Positions 35,440 through 47,749 are shown, numbered from the stretch's first letter. The stretch: 64,000 nucleotides of DNA from Vitellaria paradoxa (GCA_019916065.1 CM034233.1:45754673-45818672), one strand, 5' to 3'. Numbers and translations are program-made. The notes: generated from the letters alone by a model not told the origin.

Positions 35440-35509
35440 CTTATTAATTACGCAAATGTTAATAAAATAAAAAAAATACAAAAGAGAAACATTATTAAAT
35501 TAAAGATAC

Positions 35510-35582
35510 CTTATTTTTGTGTCCATTGCAGCAATCTACTAGCATTTACTATTTTGAGCTCTTTAATTTTTTTATCCCAATC
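35510..35582 (-). pseudogene. Helitron 1 downstream exon (WDKKIKELK)
   Basis: Acceptor TTTTGCAG, then DWDKKIKELKIVNASRLLQW, donor AAG|GTATCT. It matches the 72-nt exon at 53652-53723 in Helitron 2 (GWLEKAMEFKRINKTVMHQW), but is one base longer and so out of frame at its end. Confidence 0.5.
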
Positions 35583-35714
35583 CTGCAAAAGTCCAGTTAC
35601 ACCTAAAGTAATTATCTGAGAAAATATGCGTTGTTACAACTGAAACATATAACCAAAAAGTCATATGAAGATATAGCATCATAATAAAATAATTACATTA
35701 GCACACACGAAATA

Positions 35715-38700
35715 CTACAATAAAACTTCAGGATAAACAACGTTCACCATAGATTGCAAGCCATCTTGAGGGGGGAGGATGCATATACGGTCAAAGGATG
35801 TGCATCTGGATAGTGCCACATATAATTGTCCATGACTGAACACTGGTGTACGCAGATCAACTCCAACAAATTTAACAGATTGGCCTTGAGATTTATTAAT
35901 TGTCAAAGCATATGCCAATCGAATAGGAGATTGTCGTCTTGTCATACGGAAAGGCAATTCTGAAGATGATGGTGTTAAGGATATTCTTGGTATAAATACC
36001 AAATCACTAGACTTTTCTCCACTTAGAATTTGAGCTTCAATTACAAAAGTAGCACATCGGCAACCATTAGCCTTGTACCATTGCAGAGTCCATCTTTTGG
36101 CGCAATATTTCTTAACAATATTATAGGACAACCCACTTTCAACTCTAGCCTAAAAGGTGGAAGGCCAGTAGGATCCAATGAATTTAGATACTCGTTAGGG
36201 TATCGGTTTGTGATTGTACGATCTATTTCATCATCTTCAGACATCTTATCTGTAGCAAAATATGTAACACTATCTCCAGGAAAAATACGCTACGCAATGC
36301 AGCAGTGTTGATAGCATTGACATCTTTATTCCGTGCTGCAAGAATTGTGCATTCACTTAAAAAGGCTGGGGTTAATGTACCAATAGCATCAAGACTTGGA
36401 TAAACTGCATGCAGTAGTTCATTCAAATCTTTGCATTTACGTATTGTTGGTGGGAGTCTTACAATTTCTTGAGGATCGGTCCCAATCTAAGACATAGAAT
36501 TAAAATTAGTAAAAACAAAAACGATATAAAAAGAAGATAATTATATAAAAATATCATAAATAAAAGTTTAGAATATTTTACCTTCATTAAGAATTTTGCA
36601 AAGTTAACATTTTCACGATCTGAATGATTTAAGCACATGTTTATATCCAAAGTCAAAATATTCATATGTTTCCACTGAAAAGAATGTCTCAGCGATGCAT
36701 TAACAATCTGTTCACGAACACCTTTAAGTATAACAGGCAGGATTTGTCGAAAATCACCACCAAGAGTAACAGTGATACCCCCAAATGGTTTTTCACTTTC
36801 GCAAATATCCCGAAGCGTACGATCAACTGTTTCAATACAATGCCTATGCTACATAGGGACTTCATCCCAAATTATTAGTTTTGTTTTTCTAAATAACTCT
36901 GCTTGCACTGATTGCTTGCTAAATCCACAAACTGAGTTTTCCATAACATCCAGCGAAATACAAAAAGTTGAATGTGCAGTGCGACCTCCTACCAATAACA
37001 ATGATGCAATACCAGACGATGCCACAGTTATAACAATATGCCCAAGGCTGCGACATTTCAATGCAATTGTATTATACAAAAATGTCTTCCCTGTGCCTGC
37101 CCCTCCACTAAAAAAAAAAACAGTTCCTTTATTTTCAAAAAACAGAAGAAGTGATCGCCACAAAAGCATATCGTTGCGCGTCACTAATGAGATTAATGTT
37201 AATTTGTACATCTAGTTGTTCTGCATCATTTTGTAATTTTTGATGATCCAATATTAATTTATTGCCAACTATTGTATCCCAATTTCTTGTTGGTTGTGGC
37301 ATAGGCGGATAGTCAGCTAAACTCTTACCCGATTCTTGAAGCAATTGGTCTAGAAGATACAAACCATAATCTTCAATTTGAGCTTTAGTTGGATTTGAAA
37401 TGACAAATAGATTATGAATTTTATATCTAAAATCATCACATATGTGACTTGAGAATTTATTCCATAACACATATGGTTGCAACGGTGAGCATTGTAAGAG
37501 TATAACACTGAATAATCTCCTCAACTGATGCCCAGTTTTCATAAGAACTGCCTCCTGAAGGCATTGTATCCATTCTCCATCATCTTCTAGAAGTCCTCTT
37601 GCAACACATGCAGATTTAAATGTATCAAACAAAACATTATTGATTATCCATAAACATTCAAATGATTGTGGTCCTTTGACAACAGTCAATAGCAAGCGCA
37701 GATAAAATCTCTCACCACAATTAGGGCTAGCAAAGTACATTCTACCAATTGCATAGCCTTTTTTTCTTGGTGTCCACATCTTACTTGACTTGTTCCAAAC
37801 AAAATGCTGTGGAAACTCCTGGTAAGTGAATGCGCGTGCTGATTCATTCGAAGCACAACATGCAAAATAACCTGTTAAAGTCGACATCTGTTGACCAGCT
37901 TTAGAAATAATAGTGCTTAATGAGTTTGCAGGATTGTAAATTACACGATGCATTCCAGGTAAATGAACTGCCAATCGTATAACTGTTGGAATCTCTTCAT
38001 GTATAGGATGACCAAATATTCGCCAAGCAGCTTCTAGCGGACCAATATACCTCGAATCAAGATACTGTTGAATTTTATTTATCGCATCCAACACCATTGT
38101 TGTACGATCATAACCTTTGTAGATATACTTATGAATATATTTGACACACCTTATTCCTGCGCAAACTTCCACATTTATATGGCAATTAAACTTTTTAGAA
38201 AGATGTGGATTATATGGAACAACATCTCTATTATCAACCTCTTGCCCTCTGACAGTATATAGTTGCCAAGTGTTGTGACGACGATAAATAGGATATCCAT
38301 CTTGATCTATAGTTGTTGATTCTATAAAGGCTCGAGGGTATCCTTTAGTGCATTTGCCATTTTCCATACATGATGCTTGTGGGTTTCGAGCACCACATGG
38401 TCCATGAACCATACAATACTTGATAGTTTCAAAAAATGTAGGATCATCATTTGGATCTGGAAATTCAGCACAAACTATCTTATCCACCTGAGCACGTGTC
38501 TAAATTTTATCTGGACCTTGAAGAAATAATAGTGCATGCATGTGTGGTAAGCCCCGTTTTTGGAATTCAATTGTGAAAACATGGGCAACTTTGTTACCAA
38601 ACACTTTCATTATTTCTATCTCCTTCATCAGACACTTTCTCTTTAACTCAAAAACACGGGCAATTAAATCAGGACAATCAATTGGTTTTTGATAAGGTAA

Positions 38701-40446
38701 TAAAGCAGAAATAATTTCAGGCCAATTGAGATTTGCAGTCATAGTGAGAAAGATATCCGGGTGTTGATTGTATCGGGTGATAACCATTGAATCTTGAAAT
38801 ATTTCGAACATATGACTAGGGCTCCCAGTAAATGAAGATGGCAAAATAAATCGTTGACCAACTTGATTAGGTCCCAACTCATCTAGACCAATATCTGACA
38901 AATTTTGGTAAAGTTCAGCACGAAATTTCCCTTGGTTTAACTTGTAGTATGTCAATCGATTTTGCTCAGTTGTAACCCACGCATCCACCAAAAACTCTTG
39001 GAATAGTTTACCACCTCTTAAAATAGTAGAATACTCTGTGGGACATTCAAATAAACGATAACTATAAAATTGCATCTGAGTAAGTCAATCAACTGAAGGT
39101 TGACCATGCAGAAGGTCCCACTGTTTGAGATTAGGTTCCCATCCAAGCTCACCAAATGGGAACAATAAAACATAATGCAAAGGCAAATAAGCAGGGTGAC
39201 ATTCATTTATTTGCATCAACTCGTTACCTCCATTCAAATGTAAGATAATGTCTCTCATTCCACCAACCTCAGTTCCATCTCCTGGTATTACAACTGCAAT
39301 CTCATCAGTTGTTGGTAGATTATACCGTCTTCGATCTGTTGTAGAACTGTAATGAAGATGGGCCGGTAAATTCTGTCATTCCAAGGCTAATTGATTTAAA
39401 ATTACATAAGCTTGACGAAATTTACTGACAAATGCATTGACTTTTAATAAACAATTTTGAATTACTTCAAGAACATCGCTTCTTAAATAAGGATTTTTGC
39501 GATTTCGAATCTCCAAAGCTGAATCTGGGTCATAAACATATAATTGAGCATAAACTGCATCTTGTCCTAGTTGTGGTAGAAGGGATCCTGTTCGATGACG
39601 CAATTCACCATGGATGGTGAATGATGTAGGGCCTCTTCCATTTAGAACTCTAGAATCAAATGTGGCACCAAGACTTGTGAAATCATTGACTACATTGTAT
39701 ATGCGAGTATATTATCGAAATGATTTTGATTGATCATCATTCCCATCATACAATGCTTGAAGTTCCGGAGGGGGTGTCATTAACAAAGGCAGTTTAATCT
39801 TTCCTTGCAAACAGCAAGTTCCAAATAGTGGATGTGATACAGAAGATTGTGCCAATTTTTCATTCATCCAATGTAAGGCTGAGCAATGAGAACATAATAT
39901 ATCCATTTTTTCTAGGTAATGTCGTCTTAGACTTATGCCTGATTGAGTATGAATCCTTGCATTCATAGATAAAGTTTCAGACTTATCATAATTACACTGA
40001 TCCTTTTATAAAAACTGGTTTGTAGAAGTTGGCCTACAAAGTTTACTGTGTCAAAATCAACATTTATAAAAATAATGATAGAATAAGTTACTTGTTTCAA
40101 TAAATTTAAACAGTTTCATTTACCCGATCCTTTTGGGAGTTGAAGACACGTCTGGCATAGAGGATAAACACGTGGAATGATGCTTAATTAAGGCCGGCTT
40201 TTTTGATGGCTGAATGACATTAGTTATATTTGTCCCTTCTTCGAGGCAAGCATGGTTGCGAGAACTCAGTGTTAAAGAAGGTCTGTATGGAGGTTCCATT
40301 AGTTCAATACATTTTCTTGATCTTTCTCGTTCTCGTCGCAAGTGTTGTCCCACTTGATATGCATGACATCTTTTTTCATTCTTTTCACGTTCCCATCGTG
40401 CACGTTGGGCCAATGTAGCTTTTGATATAACAATATCATTGGATGC
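35715..40446 (-). pseudogene. Helitron 1 Rep/helicase, main coding part
   Basis: It encodes the Helitron transposase: an HUH-type rolling-circle Rep fused to a PIF1-family helicase. From the N-terminus: an Arg/Glu-rich exon (40446-40124), a Cys-containing region (ILCSHCSALHWMNEKL), the Helitron-like N domain (TQMQFYSYRLFECPTEYSTI), the HUH motif HMH at 38536-38544 in GLPHMHALLFLQ, the Tyr motif KYIHKYIYKGYD, Walker [10 protein letters not shown], Walker [10 protein letters not shown], and late helicase motifs [14 protein letters not shown] and [11 protein letters not shown]. Catalytic motifs are intact, but stops follow SFR, LALE, PSVD, DKI and VPM, and a frameshift lies near 36120. A 95-bp intron (36487-36581) splits the helicase. 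Non-functional as it stands. Confidence 0.93.
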
Positions 40447-41039
40447 CTAAAATATAAATGTTATTTAATTGGGTGTGTGTAGGCACTATAAAATGTATAT
40501 TTTTTCCACTTATTCTTACGTTAATTTTATTGTTGGATGGGACTTTTTCCCTTTTCCTCTACAACTATTTGACTTAATAGAAACACTTAATAGAAGTTAT
40601 ACAATACTTCAAAGTCATTACTATATGAAGATTTTGATATATTTGTTTTATTTTAATTTTTGTAATAATCATAACATGATCTAGATAACATATCATTAAA
40701 ACAAATAAAACACTTAAGTCCATAACATGATCTAGATAACATACTATTCTCCAGCTTTTTGAGTAATATATACTCTTTAAGCACATAGAAATATTTGAAA
40801 TATTTATATTAAAAATTAATAAAGATCCCTACAACTGGACACACATTTTCCTTCCTCTTGCTAGAAGAAATTGCAATTTCATTTCTTTTGGATGTCGTGT
40901 TTGTCTTCGTCATTATTTGTAAAAAAACAGGTTCAAAAAATTAATGTCTTGTTATGATACCTAGCATCCATATAATAAAATAACACCTGCTTTTCAAAAA
41001 TAAGTTTGAAAAATTAATGTCTTGCTATTTTATCTTGGA
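40447..41039 (-). other. Helitron 1 intron region with a Lys-rich exon copy
   Basis: The minus strand at about 40912-40835 reads MTKTNTTSKRNEIAISSSKR, then KENVCPV, the most diverged of three repeated Lys-rich exons (others at about 42425-42340 and 42602-42528). The rest is intronic. Confidence 0.5.
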
Positions 41040-41968
41040 TCTATATAATAAGGGAGGAAGGCTGATAGGACGTTTGTCTTACATGGGAGAATCAGGGAGG
41101 GTGGGGTTTGGTTTGGAGGGGTGTGCGTGTGGAACGTTGGGGGAGGGGAAGGCTCGGTTTGATGGGCTTCTCAGTGTGTGTGAGGGGGATGTGTGTAATA
41201 ATTTTAAAATTTTAAAATTTTGAAATGTAAATCTTGAAATTATGTTAAAAAACTAAAAGTTTCATGTATATTTTTTTTTTGAAATTTGGGGAGTAAAAAA
41301 TTATTTTGAAATTATTTTAAATTTTGTTCTGAATTTTTTTTTTTGGGTGTTTGATTTGATACAAAGTTATTAAGATATGTATAAAAATGAGACGTGACAA
41401 AATTTTAAGTAAAAATCTTAAAAACTTTTGGAGACTTATGGAACTTTTGGCACAAATATCGTTCTAACTTTTTAAAAAATCTGTTAAAATTCGTTAGAAT
41501 GGATTTTGATAGATTTTTTTAAAAAGTATAACTTTCTTGGAGTTTGAAAAAAGTAGAAAATTTTGAAGCTTTTTTTGGAGTTTTTTTAGTTTTTCTAAAC
41601 TTCAAACCCCCTCTTCCACGCCAAATTATATTTATGTGCCTTCTCATTTTTTTACTTACAATTTTAATTCTAAGTGTTTAATATTTAAATTTTAAATACA
41701 TAAACTTTATACTCTTTTGATTTGCTAAAAATTTTGAATTTGAGATATTTTCAACCGTTAAATTTGCTCAATGGTCAAGATTATTTTTATTTTTATTTCC
41801 ACTTTGATTGACTTTTCTATCATTATCTTAGTATATTTTAATTAGTGATTTTTATTATACAGGTTATTTTTACAATTTCTTTCATGTAGATTTTCTTTAT
41901 AAATTTAAATTTGAGCAATTTTCATATTAAATTATACTTCTATGTCTTTAGGCACAGGCAATTTTTAG
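41040..41968 (+). mobile_element. Non-autonomous Helitron nested in Helitron 1 (929 bp)
   Basis: It starts TCTATATAATAAGGGAGG after an A, and ends TTTTTAG followed by T, 10 bp after a decayed hairpin (GTCTTTAGGCAC). The 3' terminus reads TTAG rather than the expected CTAG, one transition away. Flanking sequence (TTGCTATTTTATCTTGG then AATAAATAAAATAAC) continues the repeat seen near 42455 (CTTGCTATTTTGCATTGG), supporting the insertion. It contains a G-rich stretch at 41085-41200 and no transposase. Confidence 0.68.
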
Positions 41969-42339
41969 TAATAAATAAAATAACAACACCTATTCATATT
42001 AGAATGATGGTCTTATCTTTTTAATAAGCATGGCATTAAAGCATTTAAAATAGCAAACAAAATATGAAGAACACATCACTCATCATATATTCAAAGCTTG
42101 TAGAACAATGTACATGTCATGATAAAATTAATACCAAAACTCATTCACTCATTATGTGCATAAATTTTTTTTAGACTTTCTAGACATTCTAATAAAAAAG
42201 AAAAGAACTTTTAGAGTAGCATGTATATTATCATAAACTTAAGGTTAAAAAAAAAGTTATACTAAACACATCATTATCATGAATTTTTTTATCTTATCTA
42301 CATATTAGGACAATACATACTTAAAATTATTAAATATTC

Positions 42340-42602
42340 TTGCCACTGGACATGCATTTTTCTTCCCCTTGCTAGAAGAAATTGCCATTTCTTTTCCTTT
42401 GCACATCTCGTTTGCCTTAATTTTTTCCTTTGAATAATAAATTTAAAAAATTAATATCTTGCTATTTTGCATTGGAATGAGTAAATAACAGATAAATATT
42501 AAAATTATTAAAGAACTTACCACTGAAAGTGTATTTTCCTTCCCTTTTCTACCGTAGCTAACCTTCTTCTTTCCTTTGGATATCATGTTTGCTCTTACCT
42601 TT
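42340..42602 (-). pseudogene. Helitron 1 duplicated Lys-rich exons
   Basis: At 42602-42528 the minus strand reads NMISKGKKKVSYGRKGKENT with donor GTG|GTAAGT. At about 42425-42340 a second copy reads MCKGKEMAISSSKGKKNACP. With the copy near 40912-40835 this is a triplicated exon. The matching region in Helitron 2 (about 48037-48110) is also Lys-rich (EKQKAEAIAKERQKATF) but single. Confidence 0.5.
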
Positions 42603-42704
42603 TTATTTAAAAGAACATGCAAAAAATTTAGAGACATGATATACTACTTCGCATTTATTATATTAAAACAGTACCTTGTTACATTAGAATAGTAGTAGTC
42701 TTAC

Positions 42705-42782
42705 CTCACGAATGCGCATAGCATTAAAGTCTTGTTCATCACGAATCACAACGCCTATATTTTTTTCACGTAAAAATTGAAC
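42705..42782 (-). pseudogene. Helitron 1 small 5' exon, 78 nt
   Basis: AG|GTTCAA to GAG|GTAAGA, 26 codons: VQFLREKNIGVVIRDEQDFN, then AMRIRE. It has the same length and splice phase as 47750-47827 in Helitron 2, where the protein is RNFNVVIRDERDLNIIRIHN in its second part. Confidence 0.7.
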
Positions 42783-42949
42783 CTATATATATATATATAT
42801 AAAGGCATTTGAGAGGGGAATAAATAAGCAGTAATACAATTTTCATGCCATGTCTTTTTTTTTCTTTTATGGATGAGTGTTATACGCGGTGTTATCCCTG
42901 GTATCTTAAAAATTAAAAGAATAAAAGCAATAAATGGATTATAATTTAC

Positions 42950-42973
42950 CGTTCGATTTACTTCTGCATCTAC
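42950..42973 (-). pseudogene. Helitron 1 microexon, 24 nt
   Basis: AATACAG|GTAGATGCAGAAGTAAATCG, then AACG|GTAAAT, encoding VDAEVNRT. Same length as the Helitron 2 microexon 47634-47657 (VDKDLRRI). Confidence 0.6.
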
Positions 42974-43050
42974 CTGTATTTTAAATAACATAAGTAAAAG
43001 TACATATTAATCGAAATGAAAATCAAGCTATTTAAGGAAATCTTACTTAC

Positions 43051-43077
43051 GTGACCAAAAATTGTGACATCTTTCAT
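43051..43077 (-). pseudogene. Helitron 1 possible first coding exon, 27 nt
   Basis: ATG opens MKDVTIFGH, then donor CAC|GTAAGT. Helitron 2 has MEDITIFGH with CAT|GTAAGT at 47519-47545. Nine codons conserved with a conserved ATG make this the likely translation start of the transposase; upstream exons cannot be excluded. Confidence 0.55.
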
Positions 43078-44960
43078 GATCACAAATTACCGTAAGTTGA
43101 TTACGTTACAACCTAAAAATTCATTAAAATTAAACATTAATTGTGAAAACAAATACTCATTTATATTTTATCAAATAACCATTTTAACTTACCATGCGTT
43201 GAGTTGCCCATATAAGAATAATAAGGCAAAAAATAACTTAGCAACCAAATCAAACTACTATTTGTCCGTGCCTAAAGGTACAAAAATAATTTTTACTGAT
43301 AAAAACAAATTAATAATAATATTTATTGTCATTAAATAAATTTTTTAGTTAAAAATTTTTAATCTACGTAATAAAACACATCATTTAATTTGATATTTAC
43401 ACTAGTCATCACTAAAATTTCACCACATCATTACTTATTATTACCTGTATTATAAAGAAAGATAGTTGGTATAACATTTAACAGGTAACTATTTAAATAT
43501 AATTTTTTAAATAAAAAAGTAGTTACCTCAACTATTTAAATATAAAAAAATAAATATTTAAATTAAAAATTAATTTTTACTAAAAAAAATATTTAAACTA
43601 AAATATCAATTTTAAAGTGCTTATTATCGATTTAACAGGTAAAAATTAAAATATCAATTTTAAAGTGCTTATTACTAAAAAATAATTGATGTGACATTTA
43701 ACAGGTAAATTTTTAATTTTTTTAATTAAAAATTAGTTACCGCAATTATTTAAATATAAAAAATAAATATCTATATTATAGGATATAAACGTCAATGTGA
43801 CATTTAACAGTTAAGTATTTAAATATATTTTTTAAATAAAAAATTAGTTACCGCAACTATTTAAATATAAAAAATAGATATTTAAATTAAATTATAAATT
43901 TTATTAAAAATAACTATTTTTTAATAAATATTTAAATTAAACGATATAAATATTATCCATATTTTTAATACTTTTTATATAAAAAGATTTTAAATAAATA
44001 AACTAATATTTAAAAAAATATAACATATAGTTTTACACTCTGTTTCAAAGTGCTTATTACTAAAAAATAATTGATGTGACATTTAACAGGTAAATGTTTA
44101 ATTTTTTTAATTAAAAATTAGTTACCGCAATTATTTAAATATAAAAAATAAATAACTATATTATAGGATATAACGTCAATGTGACATTTAACAGTTAACT
44201 ATTTAAATATAATTTTTAAATAAAAAATTAGTTACCACAACTATTTAAATATAAAAAATAGATATTTAAATTAAATTATAATTTTTATTAAAAAATATTG
44301 TTTAATAAATATTTAAATTAAACTATATAAATATTATTCATATTGTTAAATACTTTTTATATAAAAGATTTTAAATAAATAAACTAATATTTAAAAAAAT
44401 ATAACATATAGTTTTACACTCAGTTTCATTTATATAATAAGGAAGTTCAAAATTTTAAATTTGAGATATTTTCAACTGTTAAATTTACTAAATGATCAGA
44501 ATTATTTTTTTCACTCTATCCCTATTTTTTTAAATACATTTTATATAAAGAATTTTAAATTAATATTTTAAAAACATAAAAATATGTGTACCTTATTATC
44601 TTTTGATTAATGATTTTTAGTTTTATAGATTATTTTTAAATTTTTATGTAAATTTATTTTATAAATTTAAATTATTTACACCCCAAATTATTAAAGGAGA
44701 AATGCCAGTAATTACAATAAAAACGGCGAACAAATCATGAAAATCTTCCTATTTGGTACTCGCCTTGTTTATAAGGATATAAACATATAAGTAACTCAAA
44801 TTTAAATTTATAAAGCAAATTTATATAAAAAAAATAAAAATAACCAATAAAAATAAAAATTATTAACAAAAAGAGATTAAAATAGTTATTATAAATATTA
44901 TCACATTTTTTAATCCTGATCAAGACAACAAAATAAATTTGGAATCAAAGATTGACTAAT
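43078..44960. other. Helitron 1 upstream region, AT-rich, tandemly repeated
   Basis: It contains a ~385-bp tandem duplication (43662-44046 and 44047-about 44430, shared AAAGTGCTTATTACTAAAAA start) built from shorter GTGACATTTAACAG and (A/T)CTATTTAAATATAA words, followed by a ~412-type monomer. No coding sequence. Confidence 0.7.
43662..44430. repeat. 385-bp tandem duplication, high identity
   Basis: AAAGTGCTTATTACTAAAAA recurs at 43662 and 44047. The copies stay collinear with few differences through TATAGTTTTACACTC. Sub-repeats of about 95 bp based on GACATTTAACAG(G/T)TAA are visible inside and before it (43466, 43690). Confidence 0.85.
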
Positions 44961-45494
44961 ACAATTTACATGACTACATGCCATTTTCTTTTTTACAAAT
45001 TATAATTTACAGTTTAACAAATTCAGTGTCTGGGTTGAGTTTCAATTAAGAAAAAAAAAAGATTGCAACCAAAATAAATTTGAAAATAAAAATTCAAAAG
45101 TAATCCAAATAGATTGTAAGAGCCAGCATTCGAAACATGCCACGTGACTCGTCACATCCCATGTGACTGTACAAGGTGTGGTAGAAAGAGAAACAAAAGG
45201 CTGTGATGGAGATGACCGATAGAGGAAAACCAGTGGTATCAGTGTGCTTTCTGTGTGCCTAGTTCGATTCCGTGGGCGTCTGAGGACAGGTGTCAGTTGC
45301 ATGGCATGAACGATTTGGATGAAGACAATCTAGTAAGCATCTACATAAGATTAATAGCTCAGAAGTTTCCATTCTTCAACCATTATGACAATCATGGCAA
45401 TAACAACTCCAAATGTCCACCTCTGGCATATGACGTGGACTCCTCCCATATTTAAAAATAAAAATTCAACCGAGAACCAACAACAACATAGCAA

Positions 45495-45770
45495 AAGAAA
45501 GAAAATAGTAAACTCGCTTTCTCCCTCTATATCTATATTCAAACATATATTCAATCTTCTCTCTCTAGCGAATATTTGAATCAACAACACAGAAAGAAAA
45601 AGAAAGAAAAATCAACGCACAGCAAAACAGAAAATGAAAGAAAATAGTAAACTCGCATTCTCTCTCTATATCTATATTCAAACATATATTCAATCTTCTC
45701 TCTCTAGCGAATATCTGAATCAACAACATAGAAAGAAAAAGAAAGAAAAATCAGTAAACATAGTGAAAGA
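45495..45770. repeat. 139-bp tandem duplication
   Basis: AAAATAGTAAACTCGC occurs at 45502 and 45641, each followed by CTATATCTATATTCAAAC and AGCGAATAT(T/C)TGAATC. Few differences between copies. Confidence 0.88.
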
Positions 45771-46252
45771 TGCATGAAGTACTAAGTAGAAGAAAAATCA
45801 GACAAAAACCCAAAATCAATCTAAACTCTATGTTAAGTCTTGGTGAAGACTTCGGGTTGTTGGGTTGTCGGGAGCGAAGACTGTCCAGCCAACATGTGAA
45901 GGGAAGAGACCCAAAATCACCCCAACATTCCCACCAGTAAACCTGCCACAAGTAAGAGGGAATGAATACTATGCACATGCGTACAGATTTCAAAAACTTA
46001 GTGACAGATAATCCTGGAAAGGCACAACAATAGTAAAACCCAGAAAAAAAATACTAAAAATAGCTCCAAAGAAAATAAAAGGAAAGAAAATAAAAGCAAA
46101 GAATGGTGGGAGTTGGTAATCGAAAAACACACAACAATGGTGGGAGTTGGTAATCGAAAATTAACAATGGTTGTAACCCCGCAATTACATGGTATATACC
46201 TTTCCAACGAATAGAAAAAGGGATGCAACCAAAAAAATTAATACTACTGTCA

Positions 46253-46401
46253 GGCTGTGTTTGGAGTCCTAAAATAATAAAAAAAAAATTAAAAGGTGGG
46301 ATTGATGTGGTGTGAAAATGATAAGTGACAAAATTTAATTGAAGGAATTTGAAAACTTTTGAAGTTTTTTAGTTTTTTTTTTTTTTGTTCCAAACGAACC
46401 C
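46253..46401. mobile_element. Tourist-like MITE (149 bp, TSD TCA)
   Basis: Starts GGCTGTGTTTGGAGTCC and ends CCAAACGAACCC, flanked by TCA on both sides (46250-46252 and 46402-46404). TCA is unusual for this class, which prefers TAA or TTA. Confidence 0.6.
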
Positions 46402-47518
46402 TCAGTAGCACACTGTTCTTTTACCCTGCTCACGGCAAAAGCTGTTTTGAAGTTTCAAAAGAAAGCAAACTTAACCCATAAGGTAAGAAAAAGAAAACAA
46501 TGACTTTTTAACCCACAGAAAAGCTCAGAAGTTTCCATTCTTCAACCCACAGAAAAGCAAAGAAAATAAAAGCAAAGAGATGGAGGAAAAGAAAAAAGAA
46601 AAAAAAATGAAAAATAAACTTTTCAAAGCTCCCAAACAGAGGGCCAAATAGAACGCAAAAGCCACATAGATGATCTTAAACCATTCTTTCCAAGTGATCT
46701 GCATATCCATACCAAAAACTCAAAAAATCCTAATCATAGAAAAATTTAACCTAGAATCAAATACATAGCTCACAAAATGGTGAGTCACGATTTTCTTGAT
46801 TTACAGGATAAAAAGAGAGACGTGGGGCTGTAAGAAGAAGATCAAAAAGTGAGAACAAAAAGACCTGAAACCTAAGCTACAATTCATATAAGCCTAAAAC
46901 TCGAAAAAATTTTTTTCCAAAAAGTACCTGCGAAAATGACAAAGGTTCTTTAAATCTCTGCAACTCCGAGTCCAAATCCTTTGCGATTTCGCCTCTTGAA
47001 GCTGCTCTAGGCAGCTGGTTCTTTGCAACTACTCAGGCTATTAGTTTGTTTTGAATTGCGGGGAGAGAGAGAGAGAGAGAGAGTGTGTGTAAGAAAAGCA
47101 AAGAAGAAAAACAGAGGGCTGGTGAACGAAAACAGAGGGCTGGTGAACGAAGGTGAACAGCGACGTCTACTTAAGGTTAGATCGAAAGTTGCACCAGGCG
47201 GGATAAGAAGCTTGAGCGGGAAAACTTAATCTCAGATTAAATCTCAACCATTGAAATAATTTTTAATTCAATCTCAGCCATTAAATCATATTATGTGAGA
47301 GGGATATTTTCAAATAGTGTTGTGTTTTATTAGATAGATATTAAGAGATTAAATTATTTAAAATTATATTAATTTAAAAAATAATAATATTATTTGTCAA
47401 AAATATTATTTTTACTAGAAATTATATGAAATTAAGTGTTGACTTTATCTAATAGATACTTTTAAATGTTTTTCACATGGTACTTTTCAGGTTTCAATAG
47501 GTTATTGAGGCAAAAGTC

Positions 47519-47545
47519 ATGGAGGATATAACTATCTTTGGTCAT
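47519..47545 (+). pseudogene. Helitron 2 possible first coding exon, 27 nt
   Basis: MEDITIFGH with donor CAT|GTAAGT. It is the counterpart of 43077-43051 in Helitron 1. Confidence 0.55.
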
Positions 47546-47633
47546 GTAAGTTGTTTTCCTAAATTATTCTTTTCATAATTTAATGATTGTTTTTCTTCAA
47601 GATGAAATGATTTTATTTTTGCTATTTGATTAG

Positions 47634-47657
47634 GTGGATAAAGACTTGAGGAGAATT
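47634..47657 (+). pseudogene. Helitron 2 microexon, 24 nt
   Basis: GATTAG|GTGGATAAAGACTTGAGG, then AGAATT|GTAATA, encoding VDKDLRRI. It is the counterpart of 42973-42950 in Helitron 1. Confidence 0.6.
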
Positions 47658-47749
47658 GTAATATAGGCTCGCTTTGATCTTTTCTTAAGTAATCTTTATT
47701 TCATATTTTCAAATAATGTATTGATTATATATATGAGTTTATTTTATAG

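Larger units (their letters stand above)
34036..47338 (-). mobile_element. Rep/helicase Helitron 1 (minus strand), exact ends
   Basis: Read on the minus strand the element starts TCTATCTAATAAAACAC (from 47338) and ends CTAG (at 34036), preceded in the element by a hairpin GTGTC-GTA-GACAC (34050-34062). It lies between A and T, the Helitron target rule, with no target duplication. The empty target is preserved in the neighbouring tandem copy: AAATTACATAAAATAA joins TATTAAG at 33326/33327. Length is 13,303 bp, including a 929-bp Helitron at 41040-41968. It carries a Rep/helicase gene at 43077-35715 plus downstream exons, all damaged by stops. Confidence 0.93.
45000..47338 (-). promoter_or_regulatory. 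5' region of Helitron 1 with promoter-like sequence
   Basis: Minus-strand sequence from 47338 runs through a pyrimidine-rich leader with (CT)n at 47062-47084 and a possible 5' UTR exon ending CATTTTCGCAG|GTAC near 46928. Local duplications: 21 bp at 47103-47145, a 139-bp unit at about 45495-45770, and 25 bp (AATGGTGGGAGTTGGTAATC onward) at 46103 and 46135. A MITE lies at 46253-46401. No protein is recognised. Confidence 0.4.

Noticed and set aside
45255..45455. Captured host gene reading MNDLDEDNLVSIYIRL
   Set aside because: Short frame without splice signals or an identifiable family; kept only as part of the Helitron 1 upstream region.
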